Below, piece by piece: positions 1 through 12,551 of a DNA stretch of 64,000 nt. Origin of the DNA: Inia geoffrensis (taxonomy: Eukaryota; Chordata; Mammalia; Artiodactyla; Iniidae); assembly GCA_036417435.1 (NCBI GenBank), contig CM070901.1, positions 5,368,001-5,432,000 of the forward strand, in the 5' to 3' direction. The notes under the pieces were generated by a model. That model searched no databases, was not told where the DNA came from, and saw only the letters and a program-made list of their open reading frames with translations. Every line of letters starts with the position of its first letter. Position 1 is the stretch's first letter. The position numbers and the translations under genes were made by a program.

Positions 1-715
1 TAGGTTTGTGAGAAACTGCCAAACTGTCTTCCAAAGTGGCTGTACCATTTTGCATTCCCACCAGCAATGAGTGAGAGCTCCTGTTGCTCCACTTCCTGGC
101 CAGCGTTTGGTGTTGTCACTGTTTTAGACTTTACCATTAAAATAGATGTGTATAGGCATCACATTGCTGTTTCAATTTGCAATTCCCTAGTGCAGTTGAT
201 GTTAAGCATCTTTTCATGTGCTATTTACAATCTGTATATCTTCTTTGGTGAAGCATTCAGATATTTTCCCCATTTTAAAATTCTTATTGCCCATTTTTGA
301 ATTCTTTACTGAGTTTTAAGGGTTCTTTGTATAACTGGATACAAACCCTTTATCAGATTTATATTTTATAAATATTTCCTCCTAGTTTATGGCTTATCTT
401 TTTGTTCTGTTAACAGAGTCTTTCACAGGGCAGATTTTTTTTTTTTTTTTTGATTTTAATAAACTCTGACATCAATTTTTTTCTTTCATGGATTATACTT
501 TTGGCATTATATCTAAAAAGCCATTGCCAAACCCAAAGTTACTTAAATATTCTATTGTTATCTCTCAGAAGTTCTATAGTTTTACATTTTACATTCAGAT
601 CTATGATCCATTTGAGTTAATTTTTATGAAAGGTTAAGAGTTAGTGCTTGACTCACTTTTCTTTCATATGGATGTCTACTTCTTCCAATACCACTTGTTG
701 ACAAAACTATCTTTT

Positions 716-930
716 TTTGTTTTTTTGTTTTTTTTTTGCAGTACGTGGGCCTCTCACTGCTGTGGCCTCTCCCGTTGCGGAGCACAGGCTCCGGACGCAC
801 AGGCTCAGCGGCCATGGCTCACGGGCCCAGCCGCTCCGCGGCATGTGGGACCTTCCCGGACAGGGGCACAAACCCGTGTCCCCTGCATCGGCAAGCAGAT
901 TCTCAACCACTGTGCCACCAGGGAAGCCCG
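716..930 (-). mobile_element. CHR-type cetacean SINE
   Basis: Full element in reverse: T-run, then the GC-rich body, ending at the reverse of the tRNA-like head (ccagggaagccc). The target-site duplication acaaaactatctttt is at 701-715 and 931-945. Inserted in the old L1. Confidence 0.92.
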
Positions 931-1230
931 ACAAAACTATCTTTTATCCATTCAGTTGTGTTATTTGTTTATCAAACATCAGTTGACTATGTTGCATGGG
1001 TCTATTTCTGGGCTTCTTATTCTGTTCCATTGATCTATTTTTCTGTTATTTTGCCAGTATCACACTGTCTCAATTACTGTGGCTTTATAATAACTTTTGA
1101 AGTTGGATGATGTTAGTCCTCCAATTTTGTTTTTCTTCACTATTGTATTTGCTATTCTGGGTATTTTGCGTCACCTTATATACTTTAGAAGCAGTCTGCC
1201 AGTGTCCACAAAGTAACTGGATGAGATTTT

Positions 1231-1441
1231 TTTTTTTTTTTTTTTTGCGGTACACGGGCCTTTCACTGTTGTAGCCTCTCCCGTTGCGGAGCACAAGCTC
1301 CGCTCCGGACGCGCAGGTTCAGCGGCCACGGCTCACAGGCCTAGCCGCTCCGCGGCATGTGGGATCTTCCCCGACCAGGGCACGAACCTGTGTCCCCTGC
1401 ATCGGCAGGCAGACTCTCAACCACTGCACCACCAGGGAAGC
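1231..1441 (-). mobile_element. CHR-type cetacean SINE
   Basis: Reverse-oriented full element with a T-run of about 20 bases. The duplication ctggatgagatttt is at 1217-1230 and 1442-1455. Confidence 0.92.
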
Positions 1442-2010
1442 CTGGATGAGATTTTGATTGAGACGACATCGAATTGATAGATCTAGGTGGGAAGAACTGA
1501 CATCTTAACAAAATCCAGCCTTCCTATCTATGAATATGATATATCTCTATTTATTTAGATATTCTGTGTTATCTTTCAGCACAGTTTTGTAGCTCTGACA
1601 GATCTTGTGCATATTTTGTTAGATATATTCTTAAGTATTTCTCTTTTTTTTGCTACTAATGTTAATGTTTCCATATTCTACAAATTTGCTATAAGTGCTT
1701 ATTCCAGGAGGGTTTTTTTTTTGTCATTTCTTTGAATTTTCTACATAAATGATCATGTCATCTATGAACAGAAAAAGGGTTTATTTCTTCTCTGTCTGCA
1801 TAACTTTTATGTCCTTTTCTTATTGCATTAGGCAGGACCTCTAGTAGATGCTGAATAGGCTTGGTGAGAGGATACATCCTTGTATTATTCCTGGTCTAAG
1901 AGGGAAAGCATTTAGTTTCTCACTGTTAAATCTGATGATAGCTGTACGTTTGTGTAAATGTTCTTATTATACTGAGGAGGTTCCCCTCTACTCTTAGTTT
2001 GTTGAGACAT

Positions 2011-3021
2011 TTCTTTCTCTTTTTTTTCCCAGTCATTTTTTCTCTTTCTTGTTCAGCCTAGAGAATTTGTATTGATCTCCAAGTTCATCGACTCTTCTGT
2101 CATCTCCATTCTGCTACTGAGCCATGCCAGTGAGGTTTTTTTGTTGCTGTTGTCTTGGTTATTGTGTTTTCAGTTCTAATATTCCCATTTGGTTCTTAGT
2201 TGTATCTTTGATGGGTTTTTTTCTGAGACTTCTAATCCTTCCATTAGTCCCCGCCACATCTTAGCAATATTTGGAGTGTTTTGGACAAAGGAATGGTCTT
2301 ATTGCGAGAAGAACGTCCAGAGCTTGATGACCAGTAGCCGGGATCCGCTTGAGACTTCGTAGCTCGCATGTTGCTGGGATAACTAAGGAGTTAGGGAACG
2401 TGGGGTGGTTGGGAAGGAAGCAAGAGGAAAAAGCTTTATTACTTCTCAAGTTTTTCCAGAATCCTACTTTTTAACCATGTATCTATAATTCCTAAATTTT
2501 ATTCTTAATGAAAATACTGACTCAAAGAGTGCTATGGCTCAGTGGTATTTCTCAAAATCCTGTGTTGATGTTACCAGGCCTGTAACACAGGGTCCCTCCT
2601 ATAAACAGTTTTCAATCATTAGGAGATAGCTTAGCAACCTTGATAAAAGGGGAAAATATAAGATCCAGAGATACATTCATAGGAAATTACTTAGAATCAA
2701 TAGATAGCAGAATATTACTATAGTTTCATTTTAAATATATTCTAATATATTATTCTAACATAGCATAAACTTATTTATATTTCTTATGTCTCCTGAATAC
2801 AAATGCCATATAAATATCATTAGTTTGGATCGGCTACAGTTGCATCAACACAGAAACTAAACTATGAACAAAAGAGACAAGTATCTTCTTTAAAAATATA
2901 TCGCTTTTAAAATTAATGTCTTTGTTTTTAAGTAAAATGTTAGAAACGTTAATACTTTCAAGGGTGTTAAGTATAGAAAGATGTGTCTATTTTACTTTGT
3001 GTCCTTTCTTACCTTTTTCAG
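2011..3021. other. ASPM intron 17, remainder
   Basis: A/T-rich intron with L1-like debris to about 2240, then a CpG-containing segment (about 2255-2450) of unknown origin, then apparently unique sequence up to the exon 18 acceptor. No exon seen. Confidence 0.5.
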
Positions 3022-6000
3022 AGATATTGGAGAAGATATTCCACTAGAAAACAGTTTCTGAAGCTGAAATATCATTCAGTCATCCTGCAATCTAGGATAA
3101 GAATGATCATTGCTGTTGCTTCTTACAAACGATACCTTTGGGCTGCAGTTACAATTCAGAGGCATTGGCGTGCTTGTTTAAGAAGAAAGCAGGATCAACA
3201 GAGATATGAAATGCTAAGATCATCAACCCTTATAATCCAGTCTGCATTCAGAAGATGGAGGCAACGTAAAATGCAGCTACAAACAGAAGCTGCAATAACA
3301 CTGCAAAGAGCCTTTAGAGAATGGTGTGTCAGGAAACAGGTTAGAGAAGAGAAAGCTGCCATGGTCATACAATCCTGGTACAGGATGCAGAGAGAGTTAC
3401 GGAAATACATTCATATTAGATCTTGTGTTGTCATCATTCAGACAAGATTTCGGTGCTTTCAAGCCCAAAAGTTATATAAAAGGAAAAAAGAGTGTATCCT
3501 GTCTCTCCAGAAGTACTACAAAGCATATCTGAAAGGAACGGTTGAGCGCACCAGCTATTTGCAGAAACGGGCTGCAGCCATCCGACTACAGGCCGCCTTC
3601 AGGGGAATGAAAGCTCGTAATTTACGCAGACAGATCACCGCCGCTTGTGTCTTTCAGTCATACTGGAGAATGAGACAGGACAGACTTCGATTCCTAAACC
3701 TTAAGAAAAATATTATCAGATTGCAGGCACACATAAGGAAGCATCAACAATTACAGAAATATAGGAAGATGAAGAAAGCTGCCCTTATAATTCAGATTCA
3801 TTTTCGAGCTTACATTTCAGCCAAGAAAGTTCTAGCTTCTTACCAGAAGACACGATCTGCTGTCATTGTTCTGCAGTCTGCATGTAGAGGAATGCAGGCC
3901 AGGAAAAAGTTTATTCACATCCTCACATCTGTTATAAGGATTCAATCATATTACAGGGCTTATGTTTCCAGGAAAAAATTTCTGAGGCTAAAAAATGCTG
4001 CAGTGACGTTACAATCCATTGTCAAGATGAAGCAAACTCGTAAACAATATTTACATTTAAGAGCAGCTGCACTAAAGAGAGAAGAACACACGCGGGCATC
4101 TTGCATCAAACTGCAAGCTTTTGTCAGAGGGTACCTGGTTCGAAAGCAAGTGAGCTTGCAGAGAAAAGCTGCTGTTTCACTACAGTCTCATTTCAGGATG
4201 AGAAAGATGCACCTGTACTACCTGAAAATCTATAAAGCAACTGTTGTCATTCAGGGTTACTATCGTGCGTACAAAGCGCAGGTCAATCAGAGGAAGAACT
4301 TCTTGCAAGTCAAAAGAGCAGTTATCTGCCTGCAGGCCACTTACAGAGGTTATAAGGTACGCCAGCTAATCAAACAACAATCTACAGCTGCTCTTAAAAT
4401 TCAAACTGCTTTTAGAGGCTACAGTAAGAGGATGAAATATCAATCTGTGCTTCAGTCTACTCTCAAGATTCAGAGATGGTACAGGACACACAAGACCGTT
4501 TCCGACATAAGAACACATTTTTTAAAGACAAGGGCAGCTGTGATTTCTCTACAGTCCGCTTACCGTGGCTGGAGAGTTCGGAAGCAGATCAGAAGGGAAC
4601 ATCAAGCTGCAGTGAAGATTCAGTCTGCTTTCAGAATGGCCAAGGCCCAGAAAGAGTTCGGGTTGTTAAAAACGGCAGCGTCCGTCATCCAGCAACATCT
4701 GAGAGCGTGGGCTGCAGGGAGGAGGGAACGGATGGAGTACGCTGCGCTCCGCCTCGCAGCGGTGATGCTCCAGTCCACGTGGAGGGGCAGAGCAGCGAGA
4801 AGACAGGTTCAGAAGCAACACAAATGCGCTGTCCTCATACAGTCGTGCTACCGAACGTACGTGCAGCGAAAGAAGTGGAAAATCATGAAAAGAGCGGCTT
4901 GTCTGATTCAAATGCACTATCGGGCTTACAGTACTGGGAGAAAACAGCATCATTTGTATTTGAAAACCAAAGCAGCAGTAGTAATCCTACAGTCAGCTTA
5001 CCGAGGAATGAGGGTGAGGAAAAAAATAAAGGAGCACCACAAGGCGGCGGCTGCCATACAATCTAGTTACCGAGCTTACCAAACCAAAAAGAAGTACGCC
5101 ACCTACAGGGCGTCCGCTGTTATAATTCAGAGGTGGTATCGAGATACTAAAATTGCAGACCGTCAGCGTAAGGAATATCTTACTTTGAAGAAGGCGGCTG
5201 TGAAAATCCAAGCTGTTTATAGAGGTGTTACAGTAAGAAGACAGACTCGGCACATGCACACAGCAGCCACTCTTATTAAAGCCGTGTTTAAAATGCATCA
5301 ATCAAGGAGGCGATATCATCAAATGAGAACAGCAGCCGTCATAATTCAGGTAAGGTACAGAGCATATCATCAGGGTAGAACTCAACGTGCAAAGTACCTG
5401 ACGACTTTGAAAGCTGTTACCATTCTCCAGGCCAGTTTCAGAGGAGGACGAGTTAGACAGACCCTGAGAAGGATGCAGACCGCAGCAGCACTCATCCAGT
5501 CCCACTACAGAAGACACAGACAACAAGCTTATTTTAATACGTTGAAGAAGGTGACAAGAATGGTGCAGCAAAAGTACCGGGCAGTGAGGGAAAGGAACAT
5601 ACAATTTCAAAGGTATAACAAACTGAGACATTCCGTAATCTGCATCCAGGCTGCTTTTAGGGGGATGGAAGCTAGAAGACGCTTAAAAATCATGCACTCA
5701 GCCGCGGCTGTGATTCAGAGGAGATTTAGGACTCTGATGATGAGAAGGAGATTCCTGTCTCTCAGGAATACCGCTGTGTGGATTCAGAGAAAATATCGGG
5801 CAAATGTTTGCGCAAAGCATCGCTTACAACAGTTACTGCGGTTCCAACAGGCAGCCCTCAAAATCCAGTCCTGGTACAGAGGGTGGGTGGTGAGGAAGAA
5901 GGTGCAAGAGATGCACCGGGCTGCTACCGTTCTCCAGGCGGCTTTCAGAAGGCACCGTGCACGTGTGAGATACCAGGCCTGGAGGTGCACCTCGCGGGTC

Positions 6001-7731
6001 ATCCAGCAGCGATACCGGGCAGGCAGGGCCAAACTGCTGCAGAGGCAGCTCTACCTCCAGCAAAGTCACTCTGCTGTGGTCCTCCAGGCTGCATTCAGGG
6101 GTATGCAAACCAGAAGACATTTGAAAAGGATGCATGCCTCTGCAACCCTGATTCAGAGCAGGTTTAGATCTTTAGTGATGAGGAAAAGGTTCCTTTCCCT
6201 CAAGAAAGCTGCTATTTTTGTTCAGAGGAAATATCGAGCCACCATTTGTGCCAAACATCACTTGCACCAATTCTTGGAGTTACAGAAGGCAGTCATTACA
6301 ATCCAGCCATCTTACCGAAGGCTGATGGTAACGAAGAAGTTACAGGAGATGCACAGGGCTGCAGCCCTCATCCAGGCAACTTTCAGAATGCACAGAGCAC
6401 ACCTTGCCTTTCAGACCTGGAAACACGCCTCGATTCTCATTCAGCAGCGTTACCGAGCATACAGAGCTGCAAAATTGCAAAGAGAGCATTATGTCCAACA
6501 AAGGCATTCTGCAGTGGTCATTCAGGCTGCCTATAAGGGGATGAAAGCAAGACAGCTTTTAAGGGAAAAGCACAGAGCTGCTGTCATAATACAAAGCACA
6601 TACAGAATGTACAGGCAGTATTTTTTCTACCAAAAGCTTCAGTGGGCTACAAAAGTAATACAAGAAAGATATAGAGCCCATAAAAAGAAAGCTCTTCAAC
6701 ACAATGCACTCAAGAAAGCAGCAACCTGTGTCCAAGCGGACTTTCAGGATATGATTAGAAGGAGAGAGATTCAGGAAAAGCAGCATCAGGCTGCCATTAC
6801 TCTTCAGAAGCATTTTAGAGCCTTTAAAACAAGGAAGCACCATCTCCACTTTAGAGCAAAGGTAGATTTTTTTCAAAGAAGGTACAGAACACTAGTTGCA
6901 GTGCAAACCCAGGCAGTCATTTGTATACAGTCTTATTACAGAGGCTTTAAGGCACAAAGGGGTATCCAACTCATGCACCTGGCTGCCACCCGAATTCAGT
7001 CATTCTACCGAATGTACAGGGCCAGAGTGGACTATCAGGCAAAGAAAATGGCAATTGTTGTTATACAGAATTATTACAGGTCATACGCCAGAGTAAAAAT
7101 GGAAAGAAAAAAATTTTTAGCCATTCAGAAATCTGTAAGACCTATTCAGGCTGCTTTTAGCGCCGTGAAAGTTAGACAGAAGTTTAAAAACATGCCCGAA
7201 GGAAAAATGGCAGTCCCTGCTACCCAATCTGCCTTCTGCTGTCACAGAACCGAAACTCGGTACGATGCTGGCCAAAGCCCAGCACTTACGGTTCAAAGGC
7301 AGTGTACAGCTTCTCTGGTTGGTCCCTTACAGGAAGCAGGGCATCATTCTGAAAGAAAGGCCGCAGTAACAATTCAAAGAGCTTTTCGTAAAATGGTCAC
7401 GAGAAGATTGGAAAAGCACAAGCGTGCTGCCGTGCGAGTTCAGCCCTTCCTTCAGATGGCTGTGTATCGAAGAAGATTCATTCAGCAGAAAAGGGCGGCT
7501 CTCACTTTACAGCGGCATTTCAGGAGAAGGCAAGCCAGAGAACAGTTTTTATTGGATGGAGAAGCAGCAGTCGTTTTGCAAAGTTGCCACAGAGCCTTTT
7601 TGTCTGCAAAACATCAAAGAGAAGTTTATTTACAAATAAGAGGCAGCGTTGCCGTCATTCAAACTAGACTGGAAGGATTTATACAGAAACGGAAGTTTCA
7701 GAAAATTAAAGATAGCACCAAAGAAATCCAG
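3022..7731 (+). CDS. ASPM: ASPM giant IQ-repeat exon (human exon 18)
   Basis: A 4710-bp exon encoding 1570 residues made almost entirely of IQ calmodulin-binding motifs. The acceptor is a pyrimidine-rich stretch ending at 3021 and the donor is cag|gtattt at 7731/7732. The first exonic codons read [12 protein letters not shown] and the last KEIQ. The exon is symmetric (phase 0 at both ends), so skipping it keeps the frame, as in the known short human isoform. The open frame extends past both splice sites (2983-7746) but the flanks are intronic. IQ anchors are spaced exactly 219 bp apart from 4114 to 6523. The region coding from about 7195 to 7350 is degenerate, with no good IQ consensus. Other frames also stay open here because of the repetitive composition. 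Confidence 0.97.
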
Positions 7732-10700
7732 GTATTTATATATTGAAATATAAAGCTTTCATTCTTTCTTTGACCAGTATTTCTTAGAATTTATAAAGTG
7801 AGCTTAAGCAGGTTGTAAAGATTAATACTTAGTTTACGTGGCCTTTTCACTTACCTTCCAAAATGGAACATTTTTGAGGTTGGGCAAAGGGTGCCAAAAA
7901 TAATTCACCGAAGATGGCACAGAACTGGGAGTGTTCTGAGTGTGACACCCTAAGCTTGTTGCAACTGTGGTTGCACAGTTAAAAGCAGAGACCTTGAGAC
8001 CATCAGGTTGCAGCTGGCAGCTGTGAGCAGATATTGTTTTGAGAACAGCTGGTGGTGTCCTTGAGTCTGAGACAGTTCAAGTTCTCCGTGATGTAGGAAC
8101 ACGTCTGAAACCACATCCACAATGGCCACCCGGCTCCACTGTGGATGCCTGAACCACAGTTAATCCATTTTGATTTTTAAATGCATTCTTTTCTTTAATG
8201 GTTAAAGCAGATACACAATATATGTTTAATTGGCCACAAAAGAGGCTGTTCTAGTTAACATAAAGTTCAGATTAAATCCTGTATTAGCCAGAATGACTTG
8301 CCCATACCTCAGTGTATGGAAATTTCTTCATGATAATACAGAATGAGAAATGTATGTTGCTGGGAATGCAGAGAAGAGAAACCTAAGCTAGTCCCAGTGA
8401 TTTAAGTTGAGATGTTAAGCTGAAGGATGAACTGGAAACAGCCAAGTAAAATGTATGGAAGGAGTATTCCAGCTGTAGGAGGTAACACGGAGTTCAAAAA
8501 TGAGAGAGAACAGGTGTGCAATAAAGGGTGACCTGCGACCAGGATGCGATCCATGGAGTGAGATGTGGGCAGCTGTGTAAGACAGAAAAAGTTTAGTCTT
8601 TATCCTCTGGACTAAAAGAAGTTCTAGAGGAGTTTAAGTAGGAGAAGACCAGAATCATAGTTTATTTTTTAAAAAATTACTCAGATGGGATTTCCCTGGC
8701 GGTCCAGTGGTCAGGACTCAGCCCTTTCACTGCCATGGCCCGGGTTTAATCCCTGGTCACAGAGCTAAGATCCCCCAAGCCATGTGGTGCAACCGAAAAC
8801 AAACAAAAAAATTACTCAGGCAGGGATGTGGAAGATGGACTGAACTGAATGCCGGGCGGCTAGCCAGGAGACTGCAGGCAGTAGGTCAGGGAAAGTGAAC
8901 CACCGTTTAGCAGAGGGCAGTGACAGCAGGATGTCAGGATCAGTGTGAGTGGAGGATGGGATTGGCCTTGTATAGAGCGTAAACAAGGAGCCAGGCCAAC
9001 TTTATGGCTGAGGTGACTCAGCAGATTGTACCCTTCACTGACGTGGGAACAACGGGAGGAGCAGGTCTGGGGCCCGATGAGCTCGGCCTGGGGTACGTGA
9101 AGCTGACGTGACCACCACGCGTCCAGCGGGGCAGTTGCTATGTTTGCTGTAATTTGGACAGCAGTACGGATTTTGGAATTTGACTTCTACATTGTTGGCA
9201 TACACTGATAACTGAACTTGTGGGAGATAGGGGATCACTTAAGGAGAATGCATAAAGTGGGCAAAAGAAGAGGACCCAGGACTGGAGCCCTAAAGAGCAT
9301 CAAAATTCAGGGGTGCTGAGAGGAGAAGCCAACATACGGTATTAAGAGGGAACGAAGAAAGCTAAAGATTGTTGTATAAAGAAACCAAGGGTTGAGGGAG
9401 GACGAAAGGAGCGCCTAAGTTCCAGACGCCGCCAGGAGTCAAGGACTGGTGGGTGTCAAGTGCATGTGTTAGTAGGGGTTATGTTAGAAAAGCCAAAATA
9501 ACAATCTTAGGAAAATTCAACTGTTATTTATTTTATTTTTATTTTATTTTACTTTTTAGTAATTAGTTGTTGGGTTTTGTTGGGTTTTTAAAAATTATTT
9601 ATTTTTGGCTACATTGGGTCTTTGTTGTTGCACAGGGGCTTTCTCTAGTTGCTGCGAGCAGGGGCTACTCTTCGTTGCGGTGCGCGGGCTTCTCTTGTCG
9701 CAGAGCACGGGCTCTAGGCGTGCGGGCTTCAGTATCTGTGGCTTGTGGGCTGTAGAGCACAGGCTCAGTAGCTGTGGCGCACGGGCTTAGTTGCTCCGTG
9801 GCATGTGGGATCTTCCCGGACCAGGGCTTGAACCCATGTCCCCTGCATCGGCAGGAGGATTCTTAACCACTGCGCCACGAGGGAAGCCCTGTTTTTTCTT
9901 TTATATAACTAAATTATAAAAGTGCATGTTGCACATCTAGTTTTTAACACATACCAACCAGTGGTCTTAAACTTTAGCACACATTGGAATCACTTTGGAA
10001 TCTTTAAAAATACTGATACCTGGCTTCCACTATGAATACTACTATGTTGGTATTCGGTTTTGTTTACATAAAAACCATATAGAAATACTCTGAGTTAAGG
10101 ACATCACAAGAGCTCAGTTTGACCATATATATCATTCTTGCCTGTCAACTGAATTTAGAGCCTGATCCCCATGTTAGGTGGAGCTACTGTATTTGCCATA
10201 GGTGTTTTGAAGTCAGATAGACCCAGGTTCAAATCTTCACTCTATCACTTACTGGCTATGTGGTAACAAGTCTCTTGATGTTAATTTCTGTTTTGTATAG
10301 AGATCTTAATAATCATCTCACAAGATATTTGTAAGGATTAAATAAGATATGTCTGTCACTTATTACCTGTGACATCAACAAGGAATTTTACTGGTGTCAG
10401 TCCCTCTGGGCTTTCATTGTTTTCATCTCTAAATTAGAGATAATAGTATTACCTACCTATGTTACTGTAAAGAATTATAGTGCTTAGTATAGCGCTAAGC
10501 ACGTAAGAAGTTGTAGCTGTTACTTAAGCTTTTAGTCAGCCACAAGGTTGCCAAAGTCGGGAAATCTGGTGGTGCTCAGGGAGATGGATGCCCTCAGGAT
10601 TCTGCAACAGGCTGTACCCAGAACCCAGGATGTGTCTGCAGTGGGTGGGGAGGGCAGTGGGAAGAATTCCCGTCCCTTCCCTGGAATTGGAGGCATCAGT

Positions 10701-12513
10701 GTGTTCATTTCCTTTCGTTCCTTCACATGGACTGAGAAGGTGAGGGCAGTGCACACACCTGGCTTCCCAGGCTTTGCGTGCATCTTACAATTTAAATACT
10801 TTTCAGGGTTGTATTGGGCTTAGCCAGCAGCCAGCCGCAGGGTATGTGCTGAAGCAGGTAGTAGGAGGTCACAGGTCAGCCCGCTGTTCTCAGAGGGCTC
10901 ACGTGTCCGGAGTGAGCGAGTCCCACAGTGGAGCTGGGGTGTGACTGCATTTCTGCAGTTGATCTTGTCTGCTTGACCTTATATTAACTGTTACCAATAC
11001 TGAGTCTTCCAGTTTACAAAAAAAAATTAGACATCTCATTGCATATTTGTTATGTTTATATGTTTAATAGACTGTGTGGAGGAGACATAAAGCCAGGAAA
11101 TATTTACGTGAAGTGAAAGCTGCCTGCAAGATTCAAGCCTGGTACAGGTGTTGGAAAGCACGTAAAGAGTATCTGGCTGTGTTAAGAGCTGTTAGAATCA
11201 TTCAGGGTTGCTTCTGTACCAAACTGCAGAGAAGACGGTAAATGTGTCGGCTGCGTGGGCGAGAGTGTGTGTGTGTGGGCGGGGGTGTGTGTGTGTGCGT
11301 GCACGCACACACGCATGTGCCGTAACCAAGTCTGTGTGTCAAGTAATACTGCTTGTTGGGTTTTCTTTTAAATAGTTGCTATGCTAAATTTGTATGGTTT
11401 GCTGGTGCTTCCTGCAGTAATGTAACAAAATTATCTCTGAGGCTGTCTTATTTTTTGAGATACAGCCTTGATGGTATAATCCAGGAGAAAATATTAAACT
11501 TGATTAACTCAGGTTCATAAGGATAAGGGTAGGGACTGAGGATGGGAAGTTAATAAAGTGGTCTAGTAAGTCTTGTTTTCCTTGTTAGTGCACAAGTCCA
11601 TTTTGTTTGTTGATTTAGCTACTGGCAACATTTGTTTTCTTATGCTTTTTTTTTTTTTCTTTGTGTTAACCCCTGTACTCTTTATCCTTAATGACGAAGA
11701 CCTAATTACCAACTTATCTATGTTACTCGTATTTCCCTATTCCTAGTTCATTTCTTTTTAACACATTTTCAGAAGCTCTTACCAGATAGTCTATATTATT
11801 TTTTTATTTCATAGTGTAAGAATTTTTTCTTCAGTTCCCAGAATTGATGAGTTATTATATCAGTGATGGTTTTAAAGATCGTTTTAGGAGAGCACACTAG
11901 TGTTACAAGCGTTTCTTGATCAATTCCATGGGCAGAGTCAGGGCTTAACAAATAAAAATATAATTACTGCTCTCAGCTATTAAGGACCCGTATCCAGTTT
12001 TTCCCATTGATATTCAGCCTTACTTTCTAGGAAAGGTGGCGACATGACATAGGTTAATCTCTCTCCCTTTTGCACAGGACCGTGAACAGATGAAAGAGCC
12101 TGCCGATTCTCAATTGTTACCACTGCTATGTTGACGCCTAAAGTTTAATCTCTAGCCCTCATATTTAAAATTTTCCTCCAGTTCTGTTTACAGAATATTC
12201 CTTTTAAAATCTTTTGATGATGCCATCTTTCCTTTCAAACAAGTGTTTGTTTCTCATTTGCCTGATGCCACTCTACCCTCCCAGGCTGTCTTCTCAGCCA
12301 TACCTGTCTGCTCAAAGACTCGCTCACAGTGTGGACTCAGGCTTTATTCTCTACCATTTTTTCTACCACCTCCCCTTTATCTAGGCTCTGTCTAGATCGG
12401 GCTAATCCTACTTTCTTCTGATCCCGTTCAGAATTTTTTTGTCATTCTAGAACTTAATATTTCTTGACCACTGAAATATTGCCAGTTGTAAAACTTCTTT
12501 TGCATTGTGTTAC

Positions 12514-12551
<38 letters not shown>

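Larger units (their letters stand above)
1..2010 (-). mobile_element. Old L1 (L1M/L1MA-like) 3' part in ASPM intron 17, split by two SINEs
   Basis: Antisense ORF2 C-terminal and 3' L1 sequence is recognisable throughout, for example the 'cattcccaccagcaatg' and 'ttgagttaatttttatg' segments. It is heavily mutated and has no open frame. Two CHR SINEs inserted later. The right limit is approximate. Confidence 0.7.
7732..11070. other. ASPM intron 18
   Basis: Holds two SINEs (8685-8804 and 9589-9888), a MIR (about 10190-10530) and, at about 8450-9400, a degraded G/A-rich interspersed repeat of an ancient family I cannot name. A similar relic is at about 19480-19700. No exon seen. Confidence 0.55.

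Noticed and set aside
4476..5066. 196-aa open frame overlapping the ASPM exon in another + frame
   Set aside because: It lies entirely inside the ASPM exon; codon bias of the IQ repeats keeps other frames open. No homology recognised.
4666..6135. Several 80-109-aa antisense frames within the ASPM exon
   Set aside because: Antisense shadows of the repetitive Lys/Arg/Gln/Ala codons; no signature of a real protein.
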